Source: Puffinus mauretanicus (taxonomy: Eukaryota > Chordata > Aves > Procellariiformes > Procellariidae). From it: a stretch of 64,000 nucleotides of DNA. The notes under the pieces are model-generated. The model was not told the DNA's origin. It did not search any database and was given only the letters and a program-made list of their open reading frames with translations. The DNA lies in assembly GCA_023333565.1 (NCBI GenBank), contig JAJKFH010000052.1:1302001-1366000 (forward strand), in the 5' to 3' direction. Shown here in pieces: positions 35,901 through 43,465 of this stretch; position 1 is the stretch's first letter; every line of letters begins with the position of its first letter. The translations under genes were made by a program, and so were the position numbers.

Positions 35901-38885
35901 CATGAATACACCATCACAATGTTTGTGGGGTTTTCTTTCTCTCTGCAGCACTGTTTGGAAGCATTAAGAAGGAAACTCAGTATGACTATTTCAGTTTTAC
36001 AGTGAGCTAACAGTATTTTAGAGATGGGAAGACATTCCCCAGTGTATCTCGTACACCAGCCACAGAACCAGGTATGGGACTCAAGTGTCCCCGTTTTCAC
36101 TGTCTGACCTACTCAGCCATCTCTTTAAAGGCTCCCTAACCACCTCTCTCCCCAGTCATGTCACAGGCAGTGTGCATAAAGCTAAGGGAAACCATTATAT
36201 ATTTCTTAATAACTAACCTATTAAAGCTCCTTCTGTCAGTGATTTCCATTTTGAAAGCATTCAGCTGAATTGTGGTTCACATGCTGTATAAAATCTAAGC
36301 AACAGCAGGAATGATCCTATATACCTGTAACATTTCTGAAAGACAACTCATCACAGACAAACATCTCCCCTGCACTGTCTGGTGATGTCCATGCCACCAA
36401 CACCAACAGTGGCTGCATTGCTATTTTCTAAGCAGTGAAATAACAGGACAAAAAAACCCAAAAAAACCAAACCAGGGCAAGAACAGCGCAATTGGTTTCT
36501 TAGCCCAGCTATTTCCATTTCCCCCAGATTACAGCCTGTTCCAGCATGCCTACTCAAAAATAATTTTAATGACAAATGGGTGTTGCAGTTCTCCTGTCCA
36601 GCTATTATAAATGCTAAAGAAGCTGTCTGCAGCTGCATGAAATGGATGCAGAACTTTTAAAAAATAACCATACATTTGGAATCACAGAGGAATTTAAATG
36701 CTTTGTACACCTCTTATATATCTGTCCCAGAGAACAGAGGGAACAGTTCATTACACTGGTCACTGCTTGGGAGAGGGTAGCAAGAGAGCATGAATAAAAA
36801 TAATAAACAGTTGGAATATGTTCTCTTCCTGCCTTAGACCAAAACCGAATTTGTTCACCCTTTTTAGTGTCTACACAAACGGAAGGGCAGTCTCAACACT
36901 GTTTGCTCCCTGAATTAGCAGGATGTGACAGATTTGAACTGTCCACCTCCCTCTCCCTTCCTCTACCCCTCCTCTTTACCTCTTCCCTTCCCCCAGTTCT
37001 GCAGGCACCACAAAGGATTTAAAAAAGAGCTACAAAGACATTCTTTTAGGCTCAGGCAATTCCAGTAACCTTAGAAACCAACAATAGTTGTGAGCCTGGC
37101 AGTCTGGCCACAGCAACAGGCTGCTTTTCTGTTCTCTCATTGTCACTGCTGCACCTTTAGCCGCGCTACCCAAAACCTTGCTGGGCTGGAAGGCAACACG
37201 CAGCATCACATTCAAAATAAATAGTAGTAAATAAAAGGAACAACTCCGTCCTGAACTCATCCTATTTTACCAGAGTATGCTGAGTTACATCAGGACCAAG
37301 CTGCAGTAACTTCCATGAAAATTTGCTGACTTTTTCACTCAGGCAGATCCCTGCTGAAGTCAAAGAAAATTTTTGCTTGTGTAAGGATCAAAGGAAACTG
37401 AATGAGAACACTGTGATCTGCCCTGCAGAGCCAAAAAATGGGAAAAATATGGAAAAAGCCTTTTCTGCTTTGTTTAGCCATCAGTGGACTGAGCTCTACT
37501 TATATTGCCATTAATGTTACACTGAACCGAACTGTCCCCAGTACAGAACAGCATAGGGAAGCCATGCACAGTCCAGACCCAAGGGAACAATCTGATGTCA
37601 GTGCCGTGCAGTCCTGGAATTCCCAGTAACCACCTAAACGTGGCCAGGATTTCAGGCTCCTCTTCAAAAAAAAAAAGTGCCAAAAAAAAAAAAAAATGTC
37701 AGAGACAGGAGCTGGGGGCCTTGGCTTATCTGGTCATTTCTGATCCCAGCAGAAGTGTCAGATTATTCTGTGCAGTAAAGAGGCTTCCAGTGATTTGCAT
37801 GTTAAGAATTAAACTGTAAAGATCAGAAGGAGCCATGATCTGCAAGCATGAACAGCTGATGCCGGCCACCACACAGACCACCACAGGAAAGTTATTTATT
37901 CCATTCTTTTACACTGATGCAATGCTCTTTGGTATCAGTTTGAACCAGAGACTTTATTCATGGGGGGGTAGGGGTGGTGTATAAAATGAAAAACCCTCTC
38001 TTGTTTCTGAACAAAGACTCCTATCCAGTCAAAATCCAGATCAAAATCCACCTGCTCACTACTGGGTTGCAGTCCACTTGATTTTGTAGTCCGAGTGCTG
38101 TGTGAGGCTACACAGTTTCAAAACCATCAGTCTGGGACAATCTTGTAAACTCTGACCCCTTTTGCTAGTCTAAGTTTAGAGGGACACAGTGCTATTGGCT
38201 ATTTTTGGATCTTCACTAAGTTATAATTGTGGCATGTATGCTTTTAGAGATAAGAAAACTCCAGGCTGTTACAACTCAACATTTATATCCATTTGTTGGA
38301 TACATCAGTGCACAAAATGGTTAACTCTTGGTCCTTTTTTGGTTAGTACTGGACGGAGAATATAGTATGGTACAGTATTATTATTAACTAAAAGTTAGTA
38401 AGTGATTAATTTATGGCGTCATTCTCAGCCCTAGCAGGCAGAAGAAGAGGAGGTCCTGGTAATGCAGGACCTTTGTCTCACACTAAGCAATAGGTGTGAG
38501 GCGTTGCTTCAAATGCTATTATGAGCAGGGAGGGGGAGAAAGGGAAGGGAGTATTTCAGCACTCCCACTGGGTGATCACTGCTTCTGGGAGATAGGAAGC
38601 ACCCTTTCCTCCAAAGGTCCTTCTGTGTACTCACATACTCCCACCTTGCCTGAAAGTAAGTTCAGGAAACTTAAACCCAGCAGGCAGCTGGGAATGTCTC
38701 GAAAGGGGAGGAGGGTTCTGTGCTGAGGGTTGTCTTCCCCTTACCTGTACAACTTCTTTCCTCACATTGACAATGTCTAACCAGTCATTGAATCTTGGGT
38801 AGCTGTTGAGCTCTGCTGTCCTGTCATTCAGGGGCACGCTCAGCTTACACTGCCGTTGTCTGTGGATGTAGTCAATCAGTTTCAC
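5872..38885 (-). CDS. KSR1: KSR1, kinase suppressor of Ras 1 (19 coding exons; 5' end outside window)
   Basis: Spliced coding region. Exons on the minus strand: 38885-38745, 27433-27286, 25096-24625, 23199-23195, 21262-21202, 20157-20074, 19503-19442, 19334-19228, 18910-18742, 17474-17433, 16462-16408, 15690-15645, 14592-14213, 13302-13206, 12401-12268, 11820-11689, 11415-11280, 10980-10847, 5950-5872. All junctions are GT/AG and phases agree; the sum is 2484 nt (827 aa plus TAG). In numbering that starts at the first residue seen here: end of CA1 (1-100), CA2 with TRSKSHES (14-3-3-type serine 238), C1 finger (H275, C287, C290, C300, C303, H308, C311, C318), RRTESVPS (serine 333), FNFP (413-416), pseudokinase about 513-800 with GQGRWGKV (524-531), VAIR (R543), HKDLKSKN (635-642), DFG (654-656) and APE (684-686). 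From family knowledge, KSR1 is a cytosolic and membrane-recruited scaffold joining RAF, MEK and ERK. KSR2 was considered, but CA4 and the cassette sequence fit KSR1 better. The start codon and about 70 N-terminal residues are missing. Confidence 0.96.
5951..10846 (-). other. KSR1: KSR1 intron before the last exon
   Basis: This 4.9-kb intron has the donor gtgagt and the acceptor tctcttttcag. It contains an A-rich tract at about 9510-9545. I found no other gene or clear repeat. Confidence 0.8.
10847..10980 (-). CDS. KSR1: KSR1 exon: end of kinase C-lobe
   Basis: This 134-nt exon encodes [20 protein letters not shown], then [20 protein letters not shown] and WKSA. It holds the conserved RPSF and the C-terminal helix. 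The acceptor is cctttgcag and the donor is GCTGA|gtgagt. If the intron is not removed, translation stops after one more residue (GAG TGA). Confidence 0.96.
11280..11415 (-). CDS. KSR1: KSR1 exon: kinase C-lobe ([16 protein letters not shown])
   Basis: This 136-nt exon encodes [20 protein letters not shown], then [20 protein letters not shown] and GKEVN. The acceptor is tgatgttgcag and the donor is CAAC|gtaagt. It ends in phase 0. Confidence 0.96.
11689..11820 (-). CDS. KSR1: KSR1 exon: activation segment and APE
   Basis: This 132-nt exon encodes [20 protein letters not shown], then [20 protein letters not shown] and YAF. It holds the APE motif and the segment that packs against MEK. The acceptor is ttgaactcag and the donor is TTTGG|gtaaga. 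Confidence 0.97.
11821..12267 (-). other. KSR1: KSR1 intron, nothing else seen
   Basis: A 447-nt intron between the DFG exon and the APE exon. I see no additional feature in it. Confidence 0.85.
12268..12401 (-). CDS. KSR1: KSR1 exon: catalytic loop and DFG
   Basis: This 134-nt exon encodes [19 protein letters not shown], then [20 protein letters not shown] and VVQEG. HKD replaces the HRD of active kinases, and the DFG motif is kept. The acceptor is atatttcccag and the donor is GGAAG|gtaagt. Confidence 0.97.
12402..13205 (-). other. KSR1: KSR1 intron, nothing else seen
   Basis: An 804-nt intron in the kinase domain. The plus-strand open frame at 12844-13053 has no recognisable content. Confidence 0.85.
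13206..13302 (-). CDS. KSR1: KSR1 exon: kinase hinge and alpha-D/E region
   Basis: This 97-nt exon encodes [19 protein letters not shown] and [13 protein letters not shown] after a split serine codon. The acceptor is tttcctgtag and the donor is AAG|gtaagg. It is nearly identical to mammalian KSR1. Confidence 0.96.
13303..14212 (-). other. KSR1: KSR1 intron, nothing else seen
   Basis: A 910-nt AT-rich intron between the N-lobe exon and the hinge exon. Confidence 0.85.
14213..14592 (-). CDS. KSR1: KSR1 exon: acidic stretch and kinase N-lobe
   Basis: This 380-nt exon contains the acidic run [13 protein letters not shown], then [19 protein letters not shown]. The glycine loop GQGRWGKV and [15 protein letters not shown] follow, and then the helix-C segment [19 protein letters not shown]. 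The residue in the VAIK position is Arg (543), the hallmark of vertebrate KSR that weakens or abolishes catalysis. The acceptor is ctgtgaacag and the donor is ACCAG|gtaagg. This lobe contacts RAF through its side-to-side dimer surface, as known for the family. Confidence 0.97.
14593..15644 (-). other. KSR1: KSR1 intron, nothing else seen
   Basis: A 1.05-kb intron before the kinase N-lobe exon. Reading into it from the exon extends an open frame upstream (to 14709), but the acceptor at 14593-14594 and the loss of similarity mark the true boundary. Confidence 0.85.
15645..15690 (-). CDS. KSR1: KSR1 exon: acidic linker ([15 protein letters not shown])
   Basis: This 46-nt exon has the acceptor ctcttgttag and the donor GCAGAG|gtaggt. 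It encodes [15 protein letters not shown], comparable with the AHEAEAEEPEAGKSEAE region of mammalian KSR1. It ends in phase 0 and joins [17 protein letters not shown] in the next exon. Confidence 0.9.
15691..16407 (-). other. KSR1: KSR1 intron, nothing else seen
   Basis: A 717-nt intron between two short linker exons. Confidence 0.85.
16408..16462 (-). CDS. KSR1: KSR1 exon: CA4 linker ([18 protein letters not shown])
   Basis: This 55-nt exon has the acceptor ctactttcccag and the donor CTAA|gtaagt. It encodes [17 protein letters not shown], flanked by split Glu and Asn codons. The mammalian counterpart ISAFAHAAPLPEAADGT is recognisable but diverged. It reads in frame after either the FNFP exon or the cassette exon. 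Confidence 0.9.
16463..17432 (-). other. KSR1: KSR1 intron downstream of the cassette exon
   Basis: A 970-nt intron. It holds a T run near 17322-17333 (plus strand). I found no clear binding-site cluster for a splicing factor by eye. Confidence 0.8.
17433..17474 (-). CDS. KSR1: KSR1 42-nt cassette exon ([14 protein letters not shown])
   Basis: The exon adds 14 residues, [14 protein letters not shown], equal in place and length to the [14 protein letters not shown] segment of mammalian KSR1. I recall that a 14-residue insert between CA3 and the kinase domain marks the brain isoform B-KSR1, and this is probably that insert. The donor is strong (CCCAG|gtgagt). The acceptor is odd: eleven A residues directly before the AG, with the T tracts further upstream. 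The exon ends in FIFP, a second FXFP motif 14 residues after FNFP. Regulated inclusion is inferred. Confidence 0.88.
17475..18741 (-). other. KSR1: KSR1 intron upstream of the cassette exon
   Basis: A 1.27-kb intron. Near its 3' end the minus strand has T-rich tracts followed by A11 directly before the acceptor AG. It also holds the unassigned 95-codon ORF at 18077-18364. Confidence 0.85.
18077..18364 (-). CDS. Unassigned ORF, 95 codons, inside a KSR1 intron
   Basis: The frame runs from ATG ([20 protein letters not shown]) to TAG, with an in-frame TAA two codons before the ATG. The product is charged and balanced in composition ([17 protein letters not shown], then [16 protein letters not shown]). 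No signal peptide or membrane segment is seen. I do not recognise the family; the WDELL segment weakly recalls kinetochore protein DSN1, which is too little to support a name. No poly(A) tail or obvious retrocopy flank is visible. It could be a chance ORF, a retrocopy fragment or a nested gene. Confidence 0.2.
   Translation of the reverse strand: MSKLIARAKCENENWDELLYQSLPKDNQQSTLIFKPLAYTYGGVEFTLHTLQIKDPNVQSLLKSIEARISDKGKDLHSENKFNSFDLEMKSYAAH
18742..18910 (-). CDS. KSR1: KSR1 exon: CA4 Ser/Thr-rich region with FNFP
   Basis: This 169-nt exon encodes [20 protein letters not shown] and continues through a Ser/Pro-rich stretch to [13 protein letters not shown] is an FXFP (DEF) ERK-docking motif. 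The acceptor is gccttgcag and the donor is CCCAG|gtaaac. It ends in phase 1, exactly like the 42-nt exon that follows, so that exon can be skipped without changing the frame. Confidence 0.95.
18911..19227 (-). other. KSR1: KSR1 short intron
   Basis: A 317-nt intron. I see nothing further in it. Confidence 0.85.
19228..19334 (-). CDS. KSR1: KSR1 exon: second 14-3-3 site region (RRTESVPSD)
   Basis: This 107-nt exon encodes [18 protein letters not shown], then [25 protein letters not shown] matches the conserved serine of mammalian KSR1 that binds 14-3-3 and is a C-TAK1 target; here it is serine 333. The acceptor is gtttttcag and the donor is AAG|gtacat. Confidence 0.95.
19442..19503 (-). CDS. 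KSR1: KSR1 exon: C1 zinc finger, second part
   Basis: This 62-nt exon encodes [20 protein letters not shown], supplying the last zinc ligands of the finger (H308, C311, C318). The acceptor is tctttcag and the donor is CCCA|gtaagt. The last A completes an isoleucine codon (ATA) with the next exon. Confidence 0.95.
19504..20073 (-). other. KSR1: KSR1 intron within the C1 finger
   Basis: A 570-nt intron separating the two halves of the zinc finger. I see nothing further in it. Confidence 0.85.
20074..20157 (-). CDS. KSR1: KSR1 exon: C1 zinc finger, first part (CA3)
   Basis: This 84-nt exon encodes [19 protein letters not shown], then FGVKCKYC, giving the C-x2-C and second C-x2-C zinc pairs of the atypical C1 domain. 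The acceptor is tccacttag and the donor is TGCAG|gtgagc. The CA3 finger takes KSR to the membrane and does not bind phorbol ester, as known for the family. Confidence 0.96.
20158..21201 (-). other. KSR1: KSR1 intron, nothing else seen
   Basis: A 1.04-kb intron before the C1 finger exon. Open frames here on both strands lack recognisable content. Confidence 0.85.
21202..21262 (-). CDS. KSR1: KSR1 exon: [16 protein letters not shown], entry to C1 domain
   Basis: This 61-nt exon has the acceptor ttctccatcag and the donor ACACAG|gtaagg. It encodes [19 protein letters not shown] and ends with AG of the next arginine codon. The final histidine (275) is the first zinc ligand of the C1 finger. Mammalian KSR1 reads LSHGSPQMVRRDIGLSVTH here. 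Confidence 0.95.
21263..23194 (-). other. KSR1: KSR1 intron downstream of the microexon
   Basis: A 1.93-kb intron with a strong donor (gtaaga). It holds the MIR-like relic at 21701-21848. Confidence 0.8.
21701..21848 (+). repeat. MIR/CORE-SINE-like relic
   Basis: The segment has the typical order of MIR elements: cattttatagat, then gatcacttagctagctgttaag, then gtggttataccac near the end. It is old and diverged. Assignment is by eye. Confidence 0.55.
23195..23199 (-). CDS. KSR1: KSR1 5-nucleotide microexon (GTTCG)
   Basis: The minus strand reads a T-rich tract, then ctctctag, then GTTCG, then gtaagag. The five bases complete AA|G (Lys), give TTC (Phe) and start G|AA (Glu), so the protein reads [11 protein letters not shown] where mammalian KSR1 has MRFDLSHGSPQ. 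The previous exon leaves two bases and the next one needs one, so a direct join shifts the frame. The pyrimidine tract (13 T residues plus CTCTCT) and near-consensus donor are strong, as expected for an exon this small. Expression cannot be shown from sequence alone. Confidence 0.88.
23200..24624 (-). other. KSR1: KSR1 intron upstream of the microexon
   Basis: A 1.43-kb intron with the donor gtaagc. It ends in a long T tract and ctctctag. An A13/T8 stretch at 23208-23228 could form an A/T hairpin beside the acceptor. Confidence 0.8.
24625..25096 (-). CDS. KSR1: KSR1 exon: linker plus CA2 proline-rich region
   Basis: This is the largest exon, 472 nt, entering in phase 1 and leaving in phase 2. 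It starts with [18 protein letters not shown] and ends with NRIDEVPPI plus AA of a lysine codon. It carries a Ser/Pro-rich linker, a run of TP sites (TITPPTTPQ), [17 protein letters not shown] and the 14-3-3-type motif TRSKSHES. Phosphorylation of the equivalent serine in mammals holds KSR1 in the cytosol. The donor is ATAAA|gtaagc, leaving AA to be completed by the 5-nt microexon. Confidence 0.96.
25097..27285 (-). other. KSR1: KSR1 intron, nothing else seen
   Basis: A 2.19-kb intron before the CA2 exon. I see no repeat or gene. Confidence 0.8.
27286..27433 (-). CDS. KSR1: KSR1 exon: end of CA1 ([17 protein letters not shown])
   Basis: This exon has 148 nt and ends in phase 1. It encodes [18 protein letters not shown], then [15 protein letters not shown] and CLRKVTESG. 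The order and spacing match mammalian KSR1 ([18 protein letters not shown]). The acceptor is tttctgcag and the donor is TCAG|gtacag. The last G joins the next exon to complete a glycine codon. Confidence 0.95.
27935..27997 (+). repeat. Direct repeat, two 24-bp copies
   Basis: The unit TGTTAAACAAAAATAAATGT plus TTTG occurs at 27935-27958 and again at 27974-27997, a 39-bp period. It looks like a local duplication. Confidence 0.8.
29391..29497. promoter_or_regulatory. Intronic CpG cluster with a CRE-like site
   Basis: About ten CpG sites fall in roughly 105 bases, unlike the surrounding intron. The segment includes GACGTCA at 29424-29430 (CRE-like) and a TATA-like TAAAAGG near 29453. It could be an internal promoter or enhancer. 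There is no transcript evidence. Confidence 0.3.
35502..35551 (+). repeat. GA-rich purine tract
   Basis: An almost unbroken run of G and A on the plus strand. It may form a triplex and accounts for part of the arginine- and glutamate-rich open frame crossing it. Confidence 0.7.
35985..36125 (+). repeat. MIR-like relic
   Basis: The order cagttttacagtgagc, then cacagaaccaggtatgggac and ctgtctgacctactcagcc follows the 3' half of MIR-type SINEs. It is diverged. Confidence 0.4.
38745..38885 (-). CDS. KSR1: KSR1 exon: C-terminal half of CA1
   Basis: This exon has 47 codons and is phase 0 at both ends. It encodes [17 protein letters not shown] through VRKEVVQ, matching the CA1 segment of KSR1 that ends in NVRPEVVQ in mammals. 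The acceptor is cccaacag and the donor is CAG|gtaagg. CA1 mediates binding to BRAF. The N-terminal half of CA1 must come from an exon further upstream, which I did not find. Confidence 0.95.
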
Positions 38886-39494
38886 CTGTTGGGATCCAGA
38901 AAGTAAACAGTTAAGTTCCTTGGGATACGTTGTCATCTTCCTGGGCAATGTTTGTATAGGACCTAGCCAAAGGGGATGCTGGTTTCTGAGTGGGGCTCTT
39001 TCATGATATAATAACATACTCTTACAAGCACTCAGGGAAATTCATACAGGGAAGCACTTCCCTCACACCGAGCATCTTTATTCTTCAACATTTCAGCAGA
39101 AGGCAGGACCTTGCAGGGCCCATCCCTGCAGGACTCTTCTCTAAACTCGTATCAACAAAAGTTCCGTACAGAGGCTGGGTGTTGTGTCAAAATATGAAAG
39201 GGCGTCCAAACCATTTGAAATAATTAATTACATTCAATTTAAAGGCACTGCACATATACATGCAACTTCATTCTGGATGCTGCGGGTATTGCTAGTCTAA
39301 CCTACTATCTGCCCTCTCATCCATTGCTCCCATATATTTATTATATTCTCTTACATCAGGACTCATTTGGGCTAGAAGATCAGTGAGGCAGGAATAGCCA
39401 AAGTACCCAAAGACTCTGAGGCCCGTTAGCTGATGGGCATTTCTATTAATAAAAACCAACACTAAAACCAATGATCTTAAAAGAACAAAAATTC

Positions 39495-39540
39495 AGGCAG
39501 TTGGACTAGATGATCGTTGTATCTCTTCTATTCTCTTCTA
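39495..39540 (+). repeat. CR1-like 3' end fragment
   Basis: The segment contains cagttggactagatgatcgt, close to the GGTTGGACTAGATGATC stretch near the 3' end of avian CR1 LINEs, followed by a degraded ttcta-rich tail. Confidence 0.55.
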
Positions 39541-41269
39541 AAGTTTTATTCCAAAGCTTTTATCAGCTGACCATCTCATGCCAAATGCACTACACAGAAA
39601 CCTTCACTTCAGACACAGAAGAATAAAACGGCAAGAAGGAATATTATTTGTGCCTTATGTTTGCTTATCAAAAAGAAAATATTCTCAAAAGATTTCTCAC
39701 TATGTCACACATTCCCATGGGGCAGACTTACGCTTCAAAACCTTCCTAACAAAACAATGCCGCAAAGCAAGTTAGCTGATATGTGATTTATAAACTAAAA
39801 CACGTTCTTAGTCAACAAATTTTATCATTTGGGACAAGATCAGACTACAAATGAAAATGAAAAAACAAACACAGATTCTTTGACTGCTATAATATCTCTC
39901 CTCTGAAGTTTCTGCTCAAAATATTTTTCATCTACGTATCTGAATGATGCTATACATCACTTGTATGCACAATCTCAGTTATACATGGGAAGGAGAATTA
40001 GATCATCTCCTCTTTCCCCAGATAAAGGATATGGCAGATATTACAGGGAAAATAGATATTGCGTTTGATCTCAACTGAACGAGCCCCATATGGAGCACAA
40101 TGCTTTTGGCCTGCTTATCAATTTGGGAGAGCTACTACTTTGTAGTAACTGTCCTAGAACAAATGCAAATTCTTCCCTGGCAATATGTGGGTATCACTTG
40201 TTTTATTGAAAGGGGGAAATTCTTTCTCCCTCTCATCTTGTTTGCTGTGACCCAGTCCTGCAAATGTATAATCATGAGGTTGATCCAGGTGCTCTTACAC
40301 ACAACTGTGTTAAATAAGCAAGGCTCTGCAGGGGATAATAACAGAACATGCACAGAAACACAGTTAACCATATACAAGCACTGAGCAGGAGGACCTGTAC
40401 TTGCACAGGGGAACTACACTCTGCTAAGTTATTACATTACTAATACTATTCTTTTAAAATGGTTGATGAGACCACGGTTCTAGCTACAGTCACAATTTCT
40501 TGGGACTCAAGCCATGGTGGGCCTCAGTTTTTGCATATGGCTAAAGACTGGTAGTCAAGAGTTGGAAAAGCCATCCTTGGGATGGCAACAGATTGCAGCA
40601 ACATTTGACTGAAGTGACCCCACCTCAGCGTTGGAGACCAGCACATCCAGCTGGATGTTTGTGGCTACAGCTTCAAAACTAAGCTATTTCCATGTGAATG
40701 GAAGAAGCATATAGCTTCTATAAGCACTTGCACTGTAGCTGCAGCTGAAGCCAGTGGAAGCCAAGTGGCAGCAGCAGTCCCCAAACAAAACGCCACACTG
40801 GATGTTTCTTGGAGGTTGGTTGCGTTCTAGCGGCAGAACCACCAGTTCTGTCTAATGAAGAAAGCCAGCAGCTGTTGATAAGGTATTTCTAGCTTGTGCT
40901 TTCCTGTAAAGTTAGCTGAGGGTTTTGTTTTATGAGCAATCTGACTCCTCACAACTATCGGGTATAACAAGTATATGTCTCTGCCCACACACTTCTGAAT
41001 TCAGACAGCAGTGTCATGAAGTTTGAGATTTATCAAAAAGCGGGTTAATACAAACAAAAGTGATTCAAACTCTTCATGCAATGAATACAGAAATGCAAAG
41101 CAGTGCCAGTCTTAGGAGAGGCAGTTGTGCAATAGAAGGACTGCCATGTCCTAGAAGACTCAGCCATCCCTTTTCATTTATACTCTGACCACCCAGCTGA
41201 AACCAGAGGAACCTTTTAACCATAACTTCCTAACATGGCTTTGGAGCGTAAGACCTAAAAGAAATTACC

Positions 41270-41345
41270 TTGGAAATCCCATTCAATCGTTCTCAGTCTC
41301 AGTACCTCTTTTTATGAAAAGGGGATGATAGCACTTCCTTTTTTC
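41270..41345 (+). repeat. MIR-like fragment
   Basis: The segment contains tctcagtctcagtacctc, then atgaaaaggggatgatagca, as in the middle of MIR elements (cctcagtttcctcatc, then aaatggggataata). Confidence 0.4.
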
Positions 41346-43299
41346 CACCCTTTGTCTGCTTTCTCTAGTCAGACCCAATGCTGCAGAGCAGGGCAGGGCA
41401 GGCCCCTGCAGGCAGCCACGGTTCTGCCGAAGCCGGCTGGGCTCCGAAGGGGCTGGCAATGGGCTCAGCAGAGGCCTGGGCACCACCGACAGCCATGTTC
41501 CTGTACTCTGCGCCAATTAGAGACAAGTCAGCTCGCTCCCTCAGCGTAGTGCCGTGTGATAGTGTGACTACGTGACTTTTAAACACTGCTGCAGCTTGCT
41601 CTGCCTGTACCTGTACTCTTAAACTTGCTGTCAGCTGTAGTCTCCTACACAGTTGCACCTTCAGTTGTACACACCCCTACATTAAGATGTCTCAGGAGTA
41701 TGCATGCTCTGTTCCTTCAGAGTTAACTCAGCGCAGGCAAGGGGCACCTATGATGTCATTGGCTGGCTTGGCCATGACCTTCTGCTTTCTCACTGTCATA
41801 CATACTTTCCCATAACAGCCTATCCAGCGAGCTCTCCCATTCACAGTCAGGTCAGAAATGAGCTTGGAGATGCTGTTCCAAGTATTTTCCTGCTACGTGC
41901 TTGGTTTAAATTTTTTCTGCTTCTTGTTGTAATTTTTCCCCACCTCATGGCCTGGCTGTGTATCATATACATCCTGATACAGTACAGCCGCTGTCCCGCA
42001 TTAGATGCGGTGCGTCTCTGCAGATCTACCCAGCCATTATAGTTAAGTCTGTGCACAGCTCGGGGGGGGTAACTCCCATATTAGGGGGAGGAGGTGGAAA
42101 TACTGTCTCCTACGGTTAAAGCAACTGTTCCACGGTTTAGATTGAATGCTATCATGGCTCTTGACTTTTGCCTATCTGCCCTAAGCCTCCTTTTTTAATA
42201 GGAAAGACCTACATTCTCATCATTAGGGTTTCATTCTCAAGATACCTGGTTCTGTTCTTGTGGCCTCCAAATGTATCTCGTTTGCATCCTGGCTTCTTTC
42301 CTCAAAAGACATTAGGTAAGAAAAGATTTGAATGAGAAAGAGCTGACTTTGCTGGGTAAAGACAGGAACAAGATAGTCAAAGCCCTGGCAGGAAAAGTGA
42401 GGAGAGCACATTTTGCTCTTCTCGAAGAAGAAGAGGGGATCTTGGCAACCCCTGGGCTAGAAGTAAGGTTAACCAAGAGCACAGAGTGGGAATGGAGGCA
42501 ATAGGAGCAACAAATACCTGGTATGAATAGAGGGGGAATGTCCCCTAATAAGAAGCAGAAAGAGGAGGTTGCAGGAAGTTTGAGGACTACTCAATAGCCC
42601 CCAATATGCCAAAAATCAGCCTATATAAATCAAAAATAGTGCAGCTTCCTGGCTGTGCAATAGATATGGCATGGAAAGGGGAAGGAAGACAGAAACCATC
42701 CAAGCCTTCTCTTTTTCTGGAGGCCATTCCAAGCAAGGTTCAATGACGATATGCACTTTGATATACAAACTGCAACCACAAAATCCAACCAAAGGTAAAC
42801 AAGTCGGCTGCGCATTTGTAAGCCGCGGTATGTAGAATTCCCAGGGTACTGTGGTATGTTACTGCTTCTTCCCCCAGGTCACCTCACCCCTTCCCCATTC
42901 CTGGGCATACCTCAAGGTTGCTGAGCTCCACTCTTAGTTATATGTAACACTAATTATATGCAAATGCCTTAAAAGTAGCACATGACCCAGTATAAAGCAG
43001 GGAACTGCAAGCACTGACAGTGGCAAGAAAAGGTGTGGGAATCTGTTCCAAAAACCACGGTGAAGGGCAAGAAGTACTTAGCATCTATTTATAAACTAAA
43101 AATCACAAATTAAGTAAAAGAAATTATACAAAAAATGTATGGTCCCACATTATCCTATTACAATCTGCAGTATCACAAGGACAGCATGCTGCTTTGAGGA
43201 AGGATATTCGTGAGGTACAGTCACTATTCTTGCATTCCGCACAAAAGTTCTCCTCACCAATTTCAGTGTAACACTAGAGGCACCACACTTAATGAGTTA

Positions 43300-43465
43300 A
43301 GAGAATGAACCTCAGCTCCAGGGAGCTGGACTCTACTCCTAGCTCTGCCACTAACCTGCTGTCTGACCGTGAGCAAATTAAATAATCTGTCTCCTCTTCC
43401 ATCCTGCATGTGGCTCTACCTGCTTGTATCATATAAACTCCCTGGAGCAGGCGCTGTCTTCAACT
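43300..43465 (+). repeat. MIR/CORE-SINE-like element
   Basis: It contains cctagctctgccactaacct, then gctgtctgaccgtgagcaa, then a tail ataaactccctggagcaggc. These match the core of MIR-type SINEs, including the amniote variants. This is the best preserved example in the window. Confidence 0.6.

Larger units (their letters stand above)
27434..38744 (-). other. KSR1: KSR1 11.3-kb intron
   Basis: It contains a small direct repeat (27935-27997), a CpG cluster (29391-29497), a GA-rich tract (35502-35551), a MIR-like relic (35985-36125), a pyrimidine tract (36945-36995) and paired poly-A runs near 37666-37697. No exon is recognised. Confidence 0.75.

Noticed and set aside
35473..35967. A 164-codon plus-strand open frame, the longest in the window
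   Set aside because: It opens in a GA-rich tract that yields a run of Arg and Glu, shows no domain, and lies inside a KSR1 intron on the opposite strand.
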